This document shows positions 1 through 5,026 of a stretch of DNA of 5,292 bases, piece by piece. Made by a program: the position numbers and the translations under genes. The notes beneath the pieces were generated by a model. That model saw nothing but the letters and a program-made list of their open reading frames with translations, did not search any database and was not told where the DNA came from. Every line of letters begins with the position of its first letter. Position 1 is the first letter of the stretch. Source of the stretch: Acidobacteriota bacterium. GTDB lineage: Bacteria > Acidobacteriota > Terriglobia > Acidiferrales > UBA7541. The stretch lies in the NCBI GenBank assembly GCA_016179005.1, contig JACOSF010000056.1, positions 1 to 5,292 of the forward strand, given 5' to 3'.

Positions 1-84
1 GACGACCCGCTGGCTTCCGTAGTGCTCGGCACGGGGAAAATGCTGAGCGATTTCCAGTTGCTGCGCCAGGTGTGCATCGACTGA
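1..84 (+). CDS. mreB: Rod shape-determining protein MreB, C-terminal end (partial)
   Basis: The first 27 codons read in frame 1 from the window edge and end at TGA (82-84). The peptide begins DDPLASVVLGTGKML and ends LLRQVCID. This matches the usual end of MreB, where a DDPL-V-GTGK-L segment and a short helix close the actin-like fold. MreB forms membrane-associated filaments that position the elongation machinery. The start lies outside the window. Being directly upstream of mreC, in the usual mreBCD order, supports the call. Only the tail is visible, so a close MreB paralogue cannot be excluded. Confidence 0.9.
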   Translation, partial: DDPLASVVLGTGKMLSDFQLLRQVCID

Positions 85-85
85 T

Positions 86-122
86 GCGGCGCCCGTCCCG
101 CTCAGCGGGAACGCGAAGCCGC
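86..122. repeat. Nested palindrome in the mreB-mreC spacer
   Basis: The 55-base spacer 85-139 is largely taken up by a two-tier inverted repeat. The inner stem TCCCGC (96-101) pairs with GCGGGA (105-110) around a TCA loop. The outer arms are GCGGC (86-90) and GCCGC (118-122). The core CGTCCCGC-loop-GCGGGA recurs at 1021-1038. No U-run follows, so it does not look like a standard intrinsic terminator. It may be a repeat element or a processing or pausing hairpin within the operon mRNA. Confidence 0.55.
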
Positions 123-139
123 CCGGCCTCACAACCACC

Positions 140-520
140 ATGCGCGTCATCCAAACCGTTCAACGGCCGCTGATCCTGCTGGCCACCGTGGTGCTGGCGC
201 AGGTGCTGCTGCTCGCCGTGCAGATCAAGCGGGGCGACGTGCGCCTGATCCGCATCGTCGCCGTATGGGCGATGACGCCGTTGCAAAGCGCGGGAACGTC
301 ACTGATCGACAGCGTGGGCAGCACATGGAACAACTACGTGAGCCTGCGCAAGACGCGCCAGGAAAACGAAAAGCTGCGCAAGGAACTGGCGGACCTGAAG
401 CTGCGCACAGCGCACCTGGAAAGCCGGGCCGCGGAAGCAAGCGAACGCCGAGGTGCCGATGCTGGTCGCGCGGGTGATTGGCTCGGGCGCGTCGGAGAGC
501 AGCCGCACGCTCTACATTGA
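140..520 (+). CDS. mreC: MreC, N-terminal part (gene frameshifted near 440)
   Basis: MreC is a bitopic inner-membrane protein of the elongasome that links MreB/MreD to PBP2 in the periplasm. The start is the ATG at 140; no clear Shine-Dalgarno sequence precedes it. Residues 10-28 form one membrane segment after a short basic N-terminus. Residues about 68-100 form a charged helical stretch with LRKTRQENEKLRKEL and ends LESRAAEA, the coiled coil expected before the beta domain. Family-like sequence stops at about residue 100 (base 439). The remaining codons to the TGA at 518-520 (SERRGADAG onward) are out-of-frame reading of the 3' part of the same gene. As read, the product would lack the whole periplasmic beta domain. 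The continuation is at 441-974 in another frame. Confidence 0.85.
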   Translation: MRVIQTVQRPLILLATVVLAQVLLLAVQIKRGDVRLIRIVAVWAMTPLQSAGTSLIDSVGSTWNNYVSLRKTRQENEKLRKELADLKLRTAHLESRAAEASERRGADAGRAGDWLGRVGEQPHALH

Positions 521-974
521 CCGCGGCGAGACCGACGGCATCCACAAGAACATGGCTGTCATCACGCCGGAAGGCGTGGCCGGCAAGGTGCTCGAGACTT
601 TTTCCAAGTCTTCCCTGATCCTGCTGATTACGGACAAGGACAGCGGCGCCGGAGCGTTGCTGGCCAATTCGCGCACCTTCGGCGTGGTGCGCGGCACGGG
701 CGAGCCGACGGTGGAATTGCGCAACGTAATTAACGATCAGGACGTGGCCCTTGGCGAAACGGTGCTGACATCCGGCCTCGATCAGATATTTCCGAAGGAC
801 CTGCCACTGGGCACGGTGGCAAGCGTAGAGAAGGGAAACCCGTTCAAACTGATCCGGGTGAAGCCCGCGGCGCGGCTGGACCGGCTGGAAGAAGTGCTGG
901 TGCTTCTGACGCGGCAGGAAATCCCGGAGAAGAAAGAAGCAAGAGCTGCAGGGGCGCCGGAAAAGAAACCGTAG
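453..974 (+). CDS. mreC: MreC, C-terminal beta domain (downstream part of frameshifted mreC)
   Basis: This frame carries the periplasmic domain of MreC. Recognisable stretches are ARVIGSGASESSRTLYIDRG, DGIHKNMAVITPEGVAGKV and VLTSGLDQIFPKDLPLG. They align with the same blocks of E. coli MreC (VIDKGSVNGVY, GVVGQV, LVTSGLGGRFPEGYP). Family-like sequence in this frame begins about 441 (ANAEVPML). The first possible start is GTG 453, which has no convincing ribosome binding site, so this is probably not an independent gene. It ends in a Lys/Glu/Pro-rich tail (EKKEARAAGAPEKKP) and TAG at 972-974. Joined to the upstream part the protein would be about 277 residues plus the missing segment, close to normal MreC size. 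Without the N-terminal anchor it would not be placed in the periplasm. Confidence 0.85.
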   Translation: MPMLVARVIGSGASESSRTLYIDRGETDGIHKNMAVITPEGVAGKVLETFSKSSLILLITDKDSGAGALLANSRTFGVVRGTGEPTVELRNVINDQDVALGETVLTSGLDQIFPKDLPLGTVASVEKGNPFKLIRVKPAARLDRLEEVLVLLTRQEIPEKKEARAAGAPEKKP

Positions 975-1004
975 TGGCAAGGCTGCGTGCACGCCAATGG
1001 GCGA

Positions 1005-1065
1005 GGGCGCACACGCCCTTCGTCCCGCGAGTGCGGGATCAGGGCAGGCAGGTGCGCCCCTACAA
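1005..1065. repeat. Nested palindromic element in the mreC-mreD spacer, ending CCCCTACAA
   Basis: The outer arms GGGCGCAC (1005-1012) and GTGCGCCC (1052-1059) are a perfect 8-bp inverted repeat. A middle stem GCCCT (1015-1019) pairs with AGGGC (1041-1045). An inner stem TCCCGC (1023-1028) pairs with GCGGGA (1033-1038) around GAGT. The right end GCCCCTACAA (1056-1065) is identical to that of the element at 1745-1754. The element fills most of the 98-base spacer and ends only 7 bases before the mreD ATG, where no Shine-Dalgarno sequence is visible. It looks like a REP- or MITE-like repeat, though a folded leader affecting mreD translation is also possible. Confidence 0.65.
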
Positions 1066-1072
1066 CTGACCA

Positions 1073-1591
1073 ATGGCTTTGCGGGCCCAATTCGAACAGC
1101 ATATCGAGGTACACAAATACCCGTGGCCGGCGGTGTGGGGCACGGCATTTCTGGCGGTGCTGGTGCGGGCGTTTCTGCCCGTGTATTTCCCGAATGCGGC
1201 GCTGCTGGAGCTGCCGCTGCTGGTGACGCTCTACTTCGCGCTGAGCCGGCGGAATCCAGGCGCAGGACTGCTTCTGGGCATGGGGATCGGGCTGTTGCAG
1301 GATAGCGTAAGCCCGGTGCCCATCGGCTACTACGGCATTGCCAAGACGCTGGTGGGTTATGCAGGGTCTTCCATCGGTGGACGGCTGGACGTGGACCATC
1401 CCATCAGCCGGTTCCTGATGACATTTGCGTTCTTCCATTTTCACCAAGGCGTGCTGGTGCTGATCAAGCGCGTGCTGCTGGCTGAGCCAGAGGCCATGTT
1501 CAGCACGCGGCTGCTGCTGGCATCGCTGGTGAATGCCGGCATTGCGGTCGCGTTGTTCCCCCTGCTCGACAAACTGAGAAAGGCCTCCTGA
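1073..1591 (+). CDS. mreD: Rod shape-determining protein MreD
   Basis: MreD is a small polytopic inner-membrane protein that works with MreC to connect MreB filaments to the wall-synthesis enzymes. The 172 residues fit the usual MreD length of about 160-180. After a soluble start (FEQHIEVHKYPWPAVWG) there are about five hydrophobic stretches: around residues 20-38, 42-58, 64-80, 112-130 and 143-165. The loop LLLGMGIGLLQDSVSPVPIG contains the G-L-QD pattern typical of the family. The frame is intact. The ATG at 1073 is followed at once by family-like sequence, so the start is credible despite lacking a clear ribosome binding site. It lies between mreC and mrdA, as expected. It overlaps neither neighbour, unlike the tightly coupled mrdA-rodA pair. 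Confidence 0.92.
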   Translation: MALRAQFEQHIEVHKYPWPAVWGTAFLAVLVRAFLPVYFPNAALLELPLLVTLYFALSRRNPGAGLLLGMGIGLLQDSVSPVPIGYYGIAKTLVGYAGSSIGGRLDVDHPISRFLMTFAFFHFHQGVLVLIKRVLLAEPEAMFSTRLLLASLVNAGIAVALFPLLDKLRKAS

Positions 1592-1828
1592 CGCGACTAA
1601 AGTCTTATCCAGTTGAACAAGGTGGCTTGCACAGAAACGGTGCAGGTGCTACCGTGAGCAGCACTTAGGGGATGCTGCGAGCAGAAAGCTGGCAGCGCCC
1701 AGACGGGCACGATGTGGTTCGGCTATGCTCACCACAGGTATCGTGCCCCTACAAAGAGATTCGAGATCAAGGACGTGTAGCGCGCAGGCACCTGGCCCTG
1801 ACTGGCGCTCGTTCGGGCGGAAGAGAAA
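1592..1828. other. 237-base mreD-mrdA spacer without a credible gene
   Basis: No frame here resembles a protein. The spacer holds a small stem GTGCT (1646-1650)/AGCAC (1660-1664) and the strong palindrome at 1705-1754. In the mrdA frame the last upstream stop is TGA at 1799-1801, which limits how far the mrdA start can move back. I see no convincing -35/-10 pair, but the length would allow an internal promoter for mrdA-rodA. Confidence 0.6.
1705..1754. repeat. Palindromic element in the mreD-mrdA spacer, ending CCCCTACAA
   Basis: GGGCACGAT (1705-1713) and ATCGTGCCC (1740-1748) form a perfect 9-bp inverted repeat. An inner stem GTGGT (1714-1718)/ACCAC (1731-1735) encloses a 12-base loop, with AGGT (1736-1739) bulged on the 3' side. 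The right end GCCCCTACAA (1745-1754) is identical to that at 1056-1065 in the previous spacer. The left flank is not its mirror image (AGAC precedes GGGC). Core and loop differ from the first element, so the two share ends and architecture, not full sequence. This suggests members of one dispersed repeat family. Confidence 0.65.
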
Positions 1829-3223
1829 TTGTCGGACTGGATTGGGAATGACCAAAGACTGCCGCAGGGGCGGCTGGCGGCGATTTCCTACCTCATCGCC
1901 GCGTGCACACTGTTTCTTCTGATCGGCTTCTGGAAACTGCAAATCATCCAATCGGATCACTACGGACAACTGGCGGAGCGCAACCGCATCCGCTCGATTC
2001 CGATCATTGCGCCACGCGGACAAATCCTGGACCGCGAAAAGCGCGTGATTGTGGACAACTACCCGTCGTTCAGCGTGTGGCTGCTCCGTGAAGATCCCAA
2101 GCTGCTGGAGCAGGGCCTTCCGCTGGTGGCCGAAGGCCTGGGCATCCCGCTCGAAGAAATCCTGCAGCAAATCGAAGCCTCGAAGAACATTCCCAAATTT
2201 CAACCCCTGCAGATTAAGCCGGAAGCCAGCCAGGCAGACATCGCATTCATTGAGTCGCACCGCGCCGATTTGCCGCTACTCGAACTGCTGATGGTGCACC
2301 GGCGGCGCTACCCACGCGACGGATTCATGGCGCACGCCATCGGGTACGTCGGCGAAGTGAGCGAAAAACAGATTGAAGCCAGCGGCAACAAGCTGCGGCC
2401 GGGCGACTTCGTCGGCAAGTCGGGCCTGGAGCGGCAGTACAACGAAACGCTGATGGGCACCGACGGCATGCGCCGCGTGGTGGTGAACAGCGTGGGGAAG
2501 GAAGTCGAGCGGCTGGAACACGTCGAGGCGCAGGCGGGCGAGAAGATTCAACTGACGATTGATTACGACTTGCAAGTGATGGCGGAAGCGGCGATGAAAG
2601 GACAGAAGGGCGCGGTGGTGGCGCTCGACCCGCGCACCGGCGAAGTGCTGGCCATGGTCAGCCGGCCGGCCCCGGACCCCAACTCGTTTGCGATACGCAT
2701 TCCGGCGCAAGAATGGAAGCAGTTGAATGAAGACCCCGACAAACCCCTGCTCAACCGGGCCATTCAGGCTCAACTCGCACCGGGCTCGGTGTTCAAAATT
2801 GTGATGTCCACGGCCATGCTGGAATCGAAAACGATCCCGGAGGATTTTTCAGTTTTCTGTCCCGGATATGCGGACTTCTACGGGCGCAAGTTCAAGTGCT
2901 GGGTGTTCGGCACAATGCCATCGTTCACTCCTGCGACGTTTTCTTCTACAACGTCGGCAAGCGGCTGGGGATTGACCGCATCTCCTACTACGCCTACCGG
3001 CTCGGGCTGGGCCGGCGCACGGGCATTGACCTCCCCGGTGAAATGGAAGGCCTTGTGCCTTCGGAGGAGTGGAAGCAGCGCGCGTTTAAGCAGCCGTGGT
3101 ACGCCGGCGAAACGATCTCCGTGGCCGTGGGGCAGGGCGCGACGATTACCACGCCGCTACAACTGGCGCGCACCATCGGAGGCATCGCGCTGGGCGGCGT
3201 GTTCAAGCAGCCGCACTTGCTGA
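1829..3223 (+). CDS. mrdA: Penicillin-binding protein 2, N-terminal part with catalytic Ser (gene frameshifted near 2909)
   Basis: PBP2 is the class B transpeptidase that cross-links peptidoglycan with RodA during elongation. The start is TTG 1829, with GGAAG (1819-1823) five bases upstream; no ATG or GTG is available in frame before the TGA at 1799. Residues about 16-38 form the membrane anchor. The PBP dimer domain shows PRGQILDR (62-69), GYVGEVSE and GKSGLERQYNETLMGTDG. The transpeptidase domain begins near LTIDYDLQVMAEAA and contains KGAVVALDPRTGEVLAMVS. The catalytic SxxK is S320-VF-K323 in APGSVFK. Family-like sequence ends at about residue 360 (GRKFKCWVF, base 2908). The rest to the TGA at 3221-3223 is out-of-frame. 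As read, the product lacks the SxD/N and KTG motifs and could not be an active transpeptidase. Confidence 0.88.
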   Translation: MSDWIGNDQRLPQGRLAAISYLIAACTLFLLIGFWKLQIIQSDHYGQLAERNRIRSIPIIAPRGQILDREKRVIVDNYPSFSVWLLREDPKLLEQGLPLVAEGLGIPLEEILQQIEASKNIPKFQPLQIKPEASQADIAFIESHRADLPLLELLMVHRRRYPRDGFMAHAIGYVGEVSEKQIEASGNKLRPGDFVGKSGLERQYNETLMGTDGMRRVVVNSVGKEVERLEHVEAQAGEKIQLTIDYDLQVMAEAAMKGQKGAVVALDPRTGEVLAMVSRPAPDPNSFAIRIPAQEWKQLNEDPDKPLLNRAIQAQLAPGSVFKIVMSTAMLESKTIPEDFSVFCPGYADFYGRKFKCWVFGTMPSFTPATFSSTTSASGWGLTASPTTPTGSGWAGARALTSPVKWKALCLRRSGSSARLSSRGTPAKRSPWPWGRARRLPRRYNWRAPSEASRWAACSSSRTC

Positions 3224-3735
3224 TGAATCCGAAGGCAGTGAAAGAGGAAACCTTTGCGCTCAACGAGCACACCACGGAAATGGTCACGCAGGCGATGTAC
3301 GGCGTGGTGAACGAAGGCGGGACGGCAGCGGGCGCACGGCTGGAGGGCATCGAGTTCTGCGGCAAGACGGGTACAGCGCAACTCATCAGCGGCGAAGGAT
3401 TGAAAAAAGCAGGGAAGCAGAAGCAGTTCTCAGATAACGCGTGGTTCGTGGGCTACGCGCCGCGGCGCAACCCGGAAATTGTGGTGGCGGTGCTCGTCGA
3501 GCACGGCTTGCACGGCTCGACGGCCGCGGCGCCGGTGGCGCGGGACATCATCAAGGCTTACTACGAAAAGAAGAGCGCGCGGGATAAGCAGCAGTACACG
3601 GTGGACTACCGCCGCTATGAAATGAGCGATTCACCGGAAGTGACGCAGGTACCGCCGCGGACGGGCCCGGCGGAGGTCACGCCGAAGCCGGCACTTCCGG
3701 CACCGCAACACAAAGGAACATCCGCACAGAGATGA
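2896..3735 (+). CDS. mrdA: Penicillin-binding protein 2, C-terminal transpeptidase part (downstream part of frameshifted mrdA)
   Basis: This frame continues the PBP2 transpeptidase domain. Real family sequence starts at HNAIVHSCDVFFYNVG (from 2911). It contains the second active-site motif as SCD (2929-2937), the conserved VGQGATITTPLQLA block, and the KTGTAQ motif with its Lys at 3364-3366. The motif NAWFVGYAPRRNPEIVVAVLVEHG follows as expected. A Pro-rich tail (PPRTGPAEVTPKPALPAP) follows the domain. The first available start is GTG 2896, inside the gene, so this is unlikely to be a separate gene. Joined to the upstream part it gives about 634 residues plus a short missing stretch, a normal PBP2 size. 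The stop TGA (3733-3735) overlaps the rodA ATG as ATGA, so a broken mrdA frame would also be expected to disturb rodA coupling. Confidence 0.88.
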   Translation: MLGVRHNAIVHSCDVFFYNVGKRLGIDRISYYAYRLGLGRRTGIDLPGEMEGLVPSEEWKQRAFKQPWYAGETISVAVGQGATITTPLQLARTIGGIALGGVFKQPHLLMNPKAVKEETFALNEHTTEMVTQAMYGVVNEGGTAAGARLEGIEFCGKTGTAQLISGEGLKKAGKQKQFSDNAWFVGYAPRRNPEIVVAVLVEHGLHGSTAAAPVARDIIKAYYEKKSARDKQQYTVDYRRYEMSDSPEVTQVPPRTGPAEVTPKPALPAPQHKGTSAQR

Positions 3736-4820
3736 GGGAAGGAATCCGCATCCGGGATTTCGACTGGGCGCTGCTGCTGATCGTCCTGGCCATCTGCTCG
3801 CTGGGCGTGGTGGAGATCTATTCCGCGACGCACAATGGCCAACTGGCGGGGATGCACATGCGGCAGTTCTGGTGGGTCATGATCGGTCTGGGCTGCATGC
3901 TGGTGGTTTCGCGCATCGACTACCATGCGATCCTGGACCAGGCGCCGGTGCTGTACATCCTCGGTCTGGCCGGGTTGGTCCTGGTGCTGGCGATCGGGCA
4001 GGTGCGCTTCGGGCACAAGAGCTGGCTGAACTTCGGCGGGATGAATTTGCAAGTGTCAGAGCTGGTGAAGTTGATTATAATTGTAGTGCTGGCGCGCTTC
4101 TACAGTGAGGTGCGCACCGACCGCCTGAACCTGTTGGACATCGGCAAGGCAGGCGTGCTGGTGGGATTGCCGGTGGGGCTGATCCTGCTCCAGCCGGACT
4201 TCGGCACGGCGGTGATGTTCCTGCCGATAGCCGCGATGGGAGCGTTTCTCTCCGGCATCCAGTGGAAGCACATGGTGGCCTTCGCGCTGATCGCCGCCCT
4301 GCTTCTGCCGGTTGGCTGGTATGCTCTGAAGCCGTACCAGAAAGAGCGCATCAATACCTTTCTCCGGCCGGAAGAAAACCTAAGGGGAGCCGGTTACCAG
4401 ACGCAACAGGCGAAAATCGCCGTCGGCTCCGGCGGGTTCTGGGGCAAGGGAATCGGCAAGGGAACGCAGAACCAGGGAGGATTCATACCGGTCCGCTGGT
4501 CGGATTTTATCCTCGCCGCGCTGGCCGAGGAGACAGGATTCATCGGAGTGTTGGTCACTCTGCTGCTGTATATGTTTTTGCTGTTGCGCCTGGTCCAGAA
4601 TGCTCAGTGGGCGAAAGACCGCTCTGGAATGTACATCGTGATGGGCGTGGCAGCAGTCCTTGGGGTCCATGTATTTGTGAACGTGGGGATGATGATCGGC
4701 TATGTGCCGGTGACCGGAATACCGCTGCCGCTGATGAGCTACGGTGGGTCCTCCACGTTGTCCGTGTTTATGGCGCTGGGCCTGGTGATGAACGTGCGCA
4801 TGAGGCGCTTCGTCAATTGA
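3732..4820 (+). CDS. rodA: Peptidoglycan glycosyltransferase RodA (SEDS family)
   Basis: RodA polymerises lipid II into glycan strands in the inner membrane and works as a pair with PBP2. The 362 residues are typical of RodA, with about ten hydrophobic segments. Family blocks in order are LGVVEIYSATHNGQ near the N-terminus, LQVSELVKL around E110, LLQPDFGTA (Q154), QQAKIAVGSGGFWGKGIGKG, IPVRWSDFILAALAEETGF and PLMSYGGSS (from P333). D258 in SDF corresponds to the Asp regarded as catalytic in SEDS proteins (the HTDFIFAV region of E. coli RodA). The ATG at 3732 overlaps the mrdA stop (ATGA), which points to translational coupling. AAGGA at 3713-3717 is a distant possible ribosome binding site. 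The frame is intact. One difference is Val in place of the usual Pro in QPSE (V108). Confidence 0.95.
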   Translation: MREGIRIRDFDWALLLIVLAICSLGVVEIYSATHNGQLAGMHMRQFWWVMIGLGCMLVVSRIDYHAILDQAPVLYILGLAGLVLVLAIGQVRFGHKSWLNFGGMNLQVSELVKLIIIVVLARFYSEVRTDRLNLLDIGKAGVLVGLPVGLILLQPDFGTAVMFLPIAAMGAFLSGIQWKHMVAFALIAALLLPVGWYALKPYQKERINTFLRPEENLRGAGYQTQQAKIAVGSGGFWGKGIGKGTQNQGGFIPVRWSDFILAALAEETGFIGVLVTLLLYMFLLLRLVQNAQWAKDRSGMYIVMGVAAVLGVHVFVNVGMMIGYVPVTGIPLPLMSYGGSSTLSVFMALGLVMNVRMRRFVN

Positions 4821-4825
4821 TCCCG

Positions 4826-4870
4826 CGCCGGTAGTGCCGGCGGGCCGTCCGCGTTGCGGAGCGGGCCCGC
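4826..4870. repeat. Two overlapping hairpins downstream of rodA (repeat or terminator-like)
   Basis: The first hairpin is CGCCGG (4826-4831) with CCGGCG (4837-4842) around TAGTG. The second has outer arms GCGGGCC (4840-4846) and GGCCCGC (4864-4870), and an inner stem TCCGC (4848-4852)/GCGGA (4856-4860) with loop GTT. They share bases 4840-4842, so they cannot both form completely. No T-run follows, so an ordinary intrinsic terminator is unlikely, although the position just after rodA fits an operon end or attenuation site. The inner core resembles those at 94-110 and 1021-1038. Confidence 0.55.
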
Positions 4871-5016
4871 GGAACAGAATCCGAAAGAATCTGAGAGCTC
4901 AGCAACGCGTGAGAGATGGAAGCATGAACGAGGAAGTCTCCATCACAGGCGCTCCGCCACCGGCGGACACCCTGCGCCCGTCTGCACACCGCACGGCCCC
5001 ACGCTCCTGCGCTCCG

Positions 5017-5021
5017 AGGAG
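5017..5021 (+). promoter_or_regulatory. Strong ribosome binding site of rng
   Basis: AGGAG lies five bases before the ATG at 5027 and fixes that start. It is the best Shine-Dalgarno sequence in the window. CTCCT (5004-5008) just upstream is its exact complement, with an 8-base loop, so the site could be partly masked in the mRNA. Confidence 0.8.
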
Positions 5022-5026
5022 TTTTC

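Larger units (their letters stand above)
4821..5026. other. 206-base rodA-rng spacer with hairpins, no convincing gene
   Basis: The left half is dominated by GC-rich hairpins (see 4826-4870). The right half, 4871-5010, contains no clear structure or protein-like frame. An ATG at 4924 opens an 89-codon frame that runs into rng, but it is low-complexity Arg/Pro-rich and has no family look. The length and the strong rng ribosome binding site suggest rng is expressed at least partly on its own. I could not identify a promoter with confidence. Confidence 0.6.

Noticed and set aside
84..139. An ATG overlapping the mreB stop (TGATG, 84-86) as a coupled mreC start
   Set aside because: It is in a different frame from the MreC N-terminus at 140 and gives only an Arg/Ser/Pro-rich peptide.
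225..1148. A long open frame on the minus strand across mreC
   Set aside because: It is antisense to clear MreC sequence and rich in Arg, Pro, His and Cys, as expected of a reverse-complement shadow in GC-rich DNA. It has no family features.
782..1447. A minus-strand open frame across the end of mreC and most of mreD
   Set aside because: It lies opposite well-supported coding sequence and shows no recognisable domain.
430..2940. Programmed ribosomal frameshifting as the explanation for mreC and mrdA
   Set aside because: No slippery heptamer is visible at either junction, and conserved residues are missing in both cases. A ribosomal shift would not restore them.
4840..4880. A classical intrinsic terminator after rodA
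   Set aside because: The stem is strong, but GGAACAGAAT follows it with no T-run, so I list it as a hairpin or repeat only.
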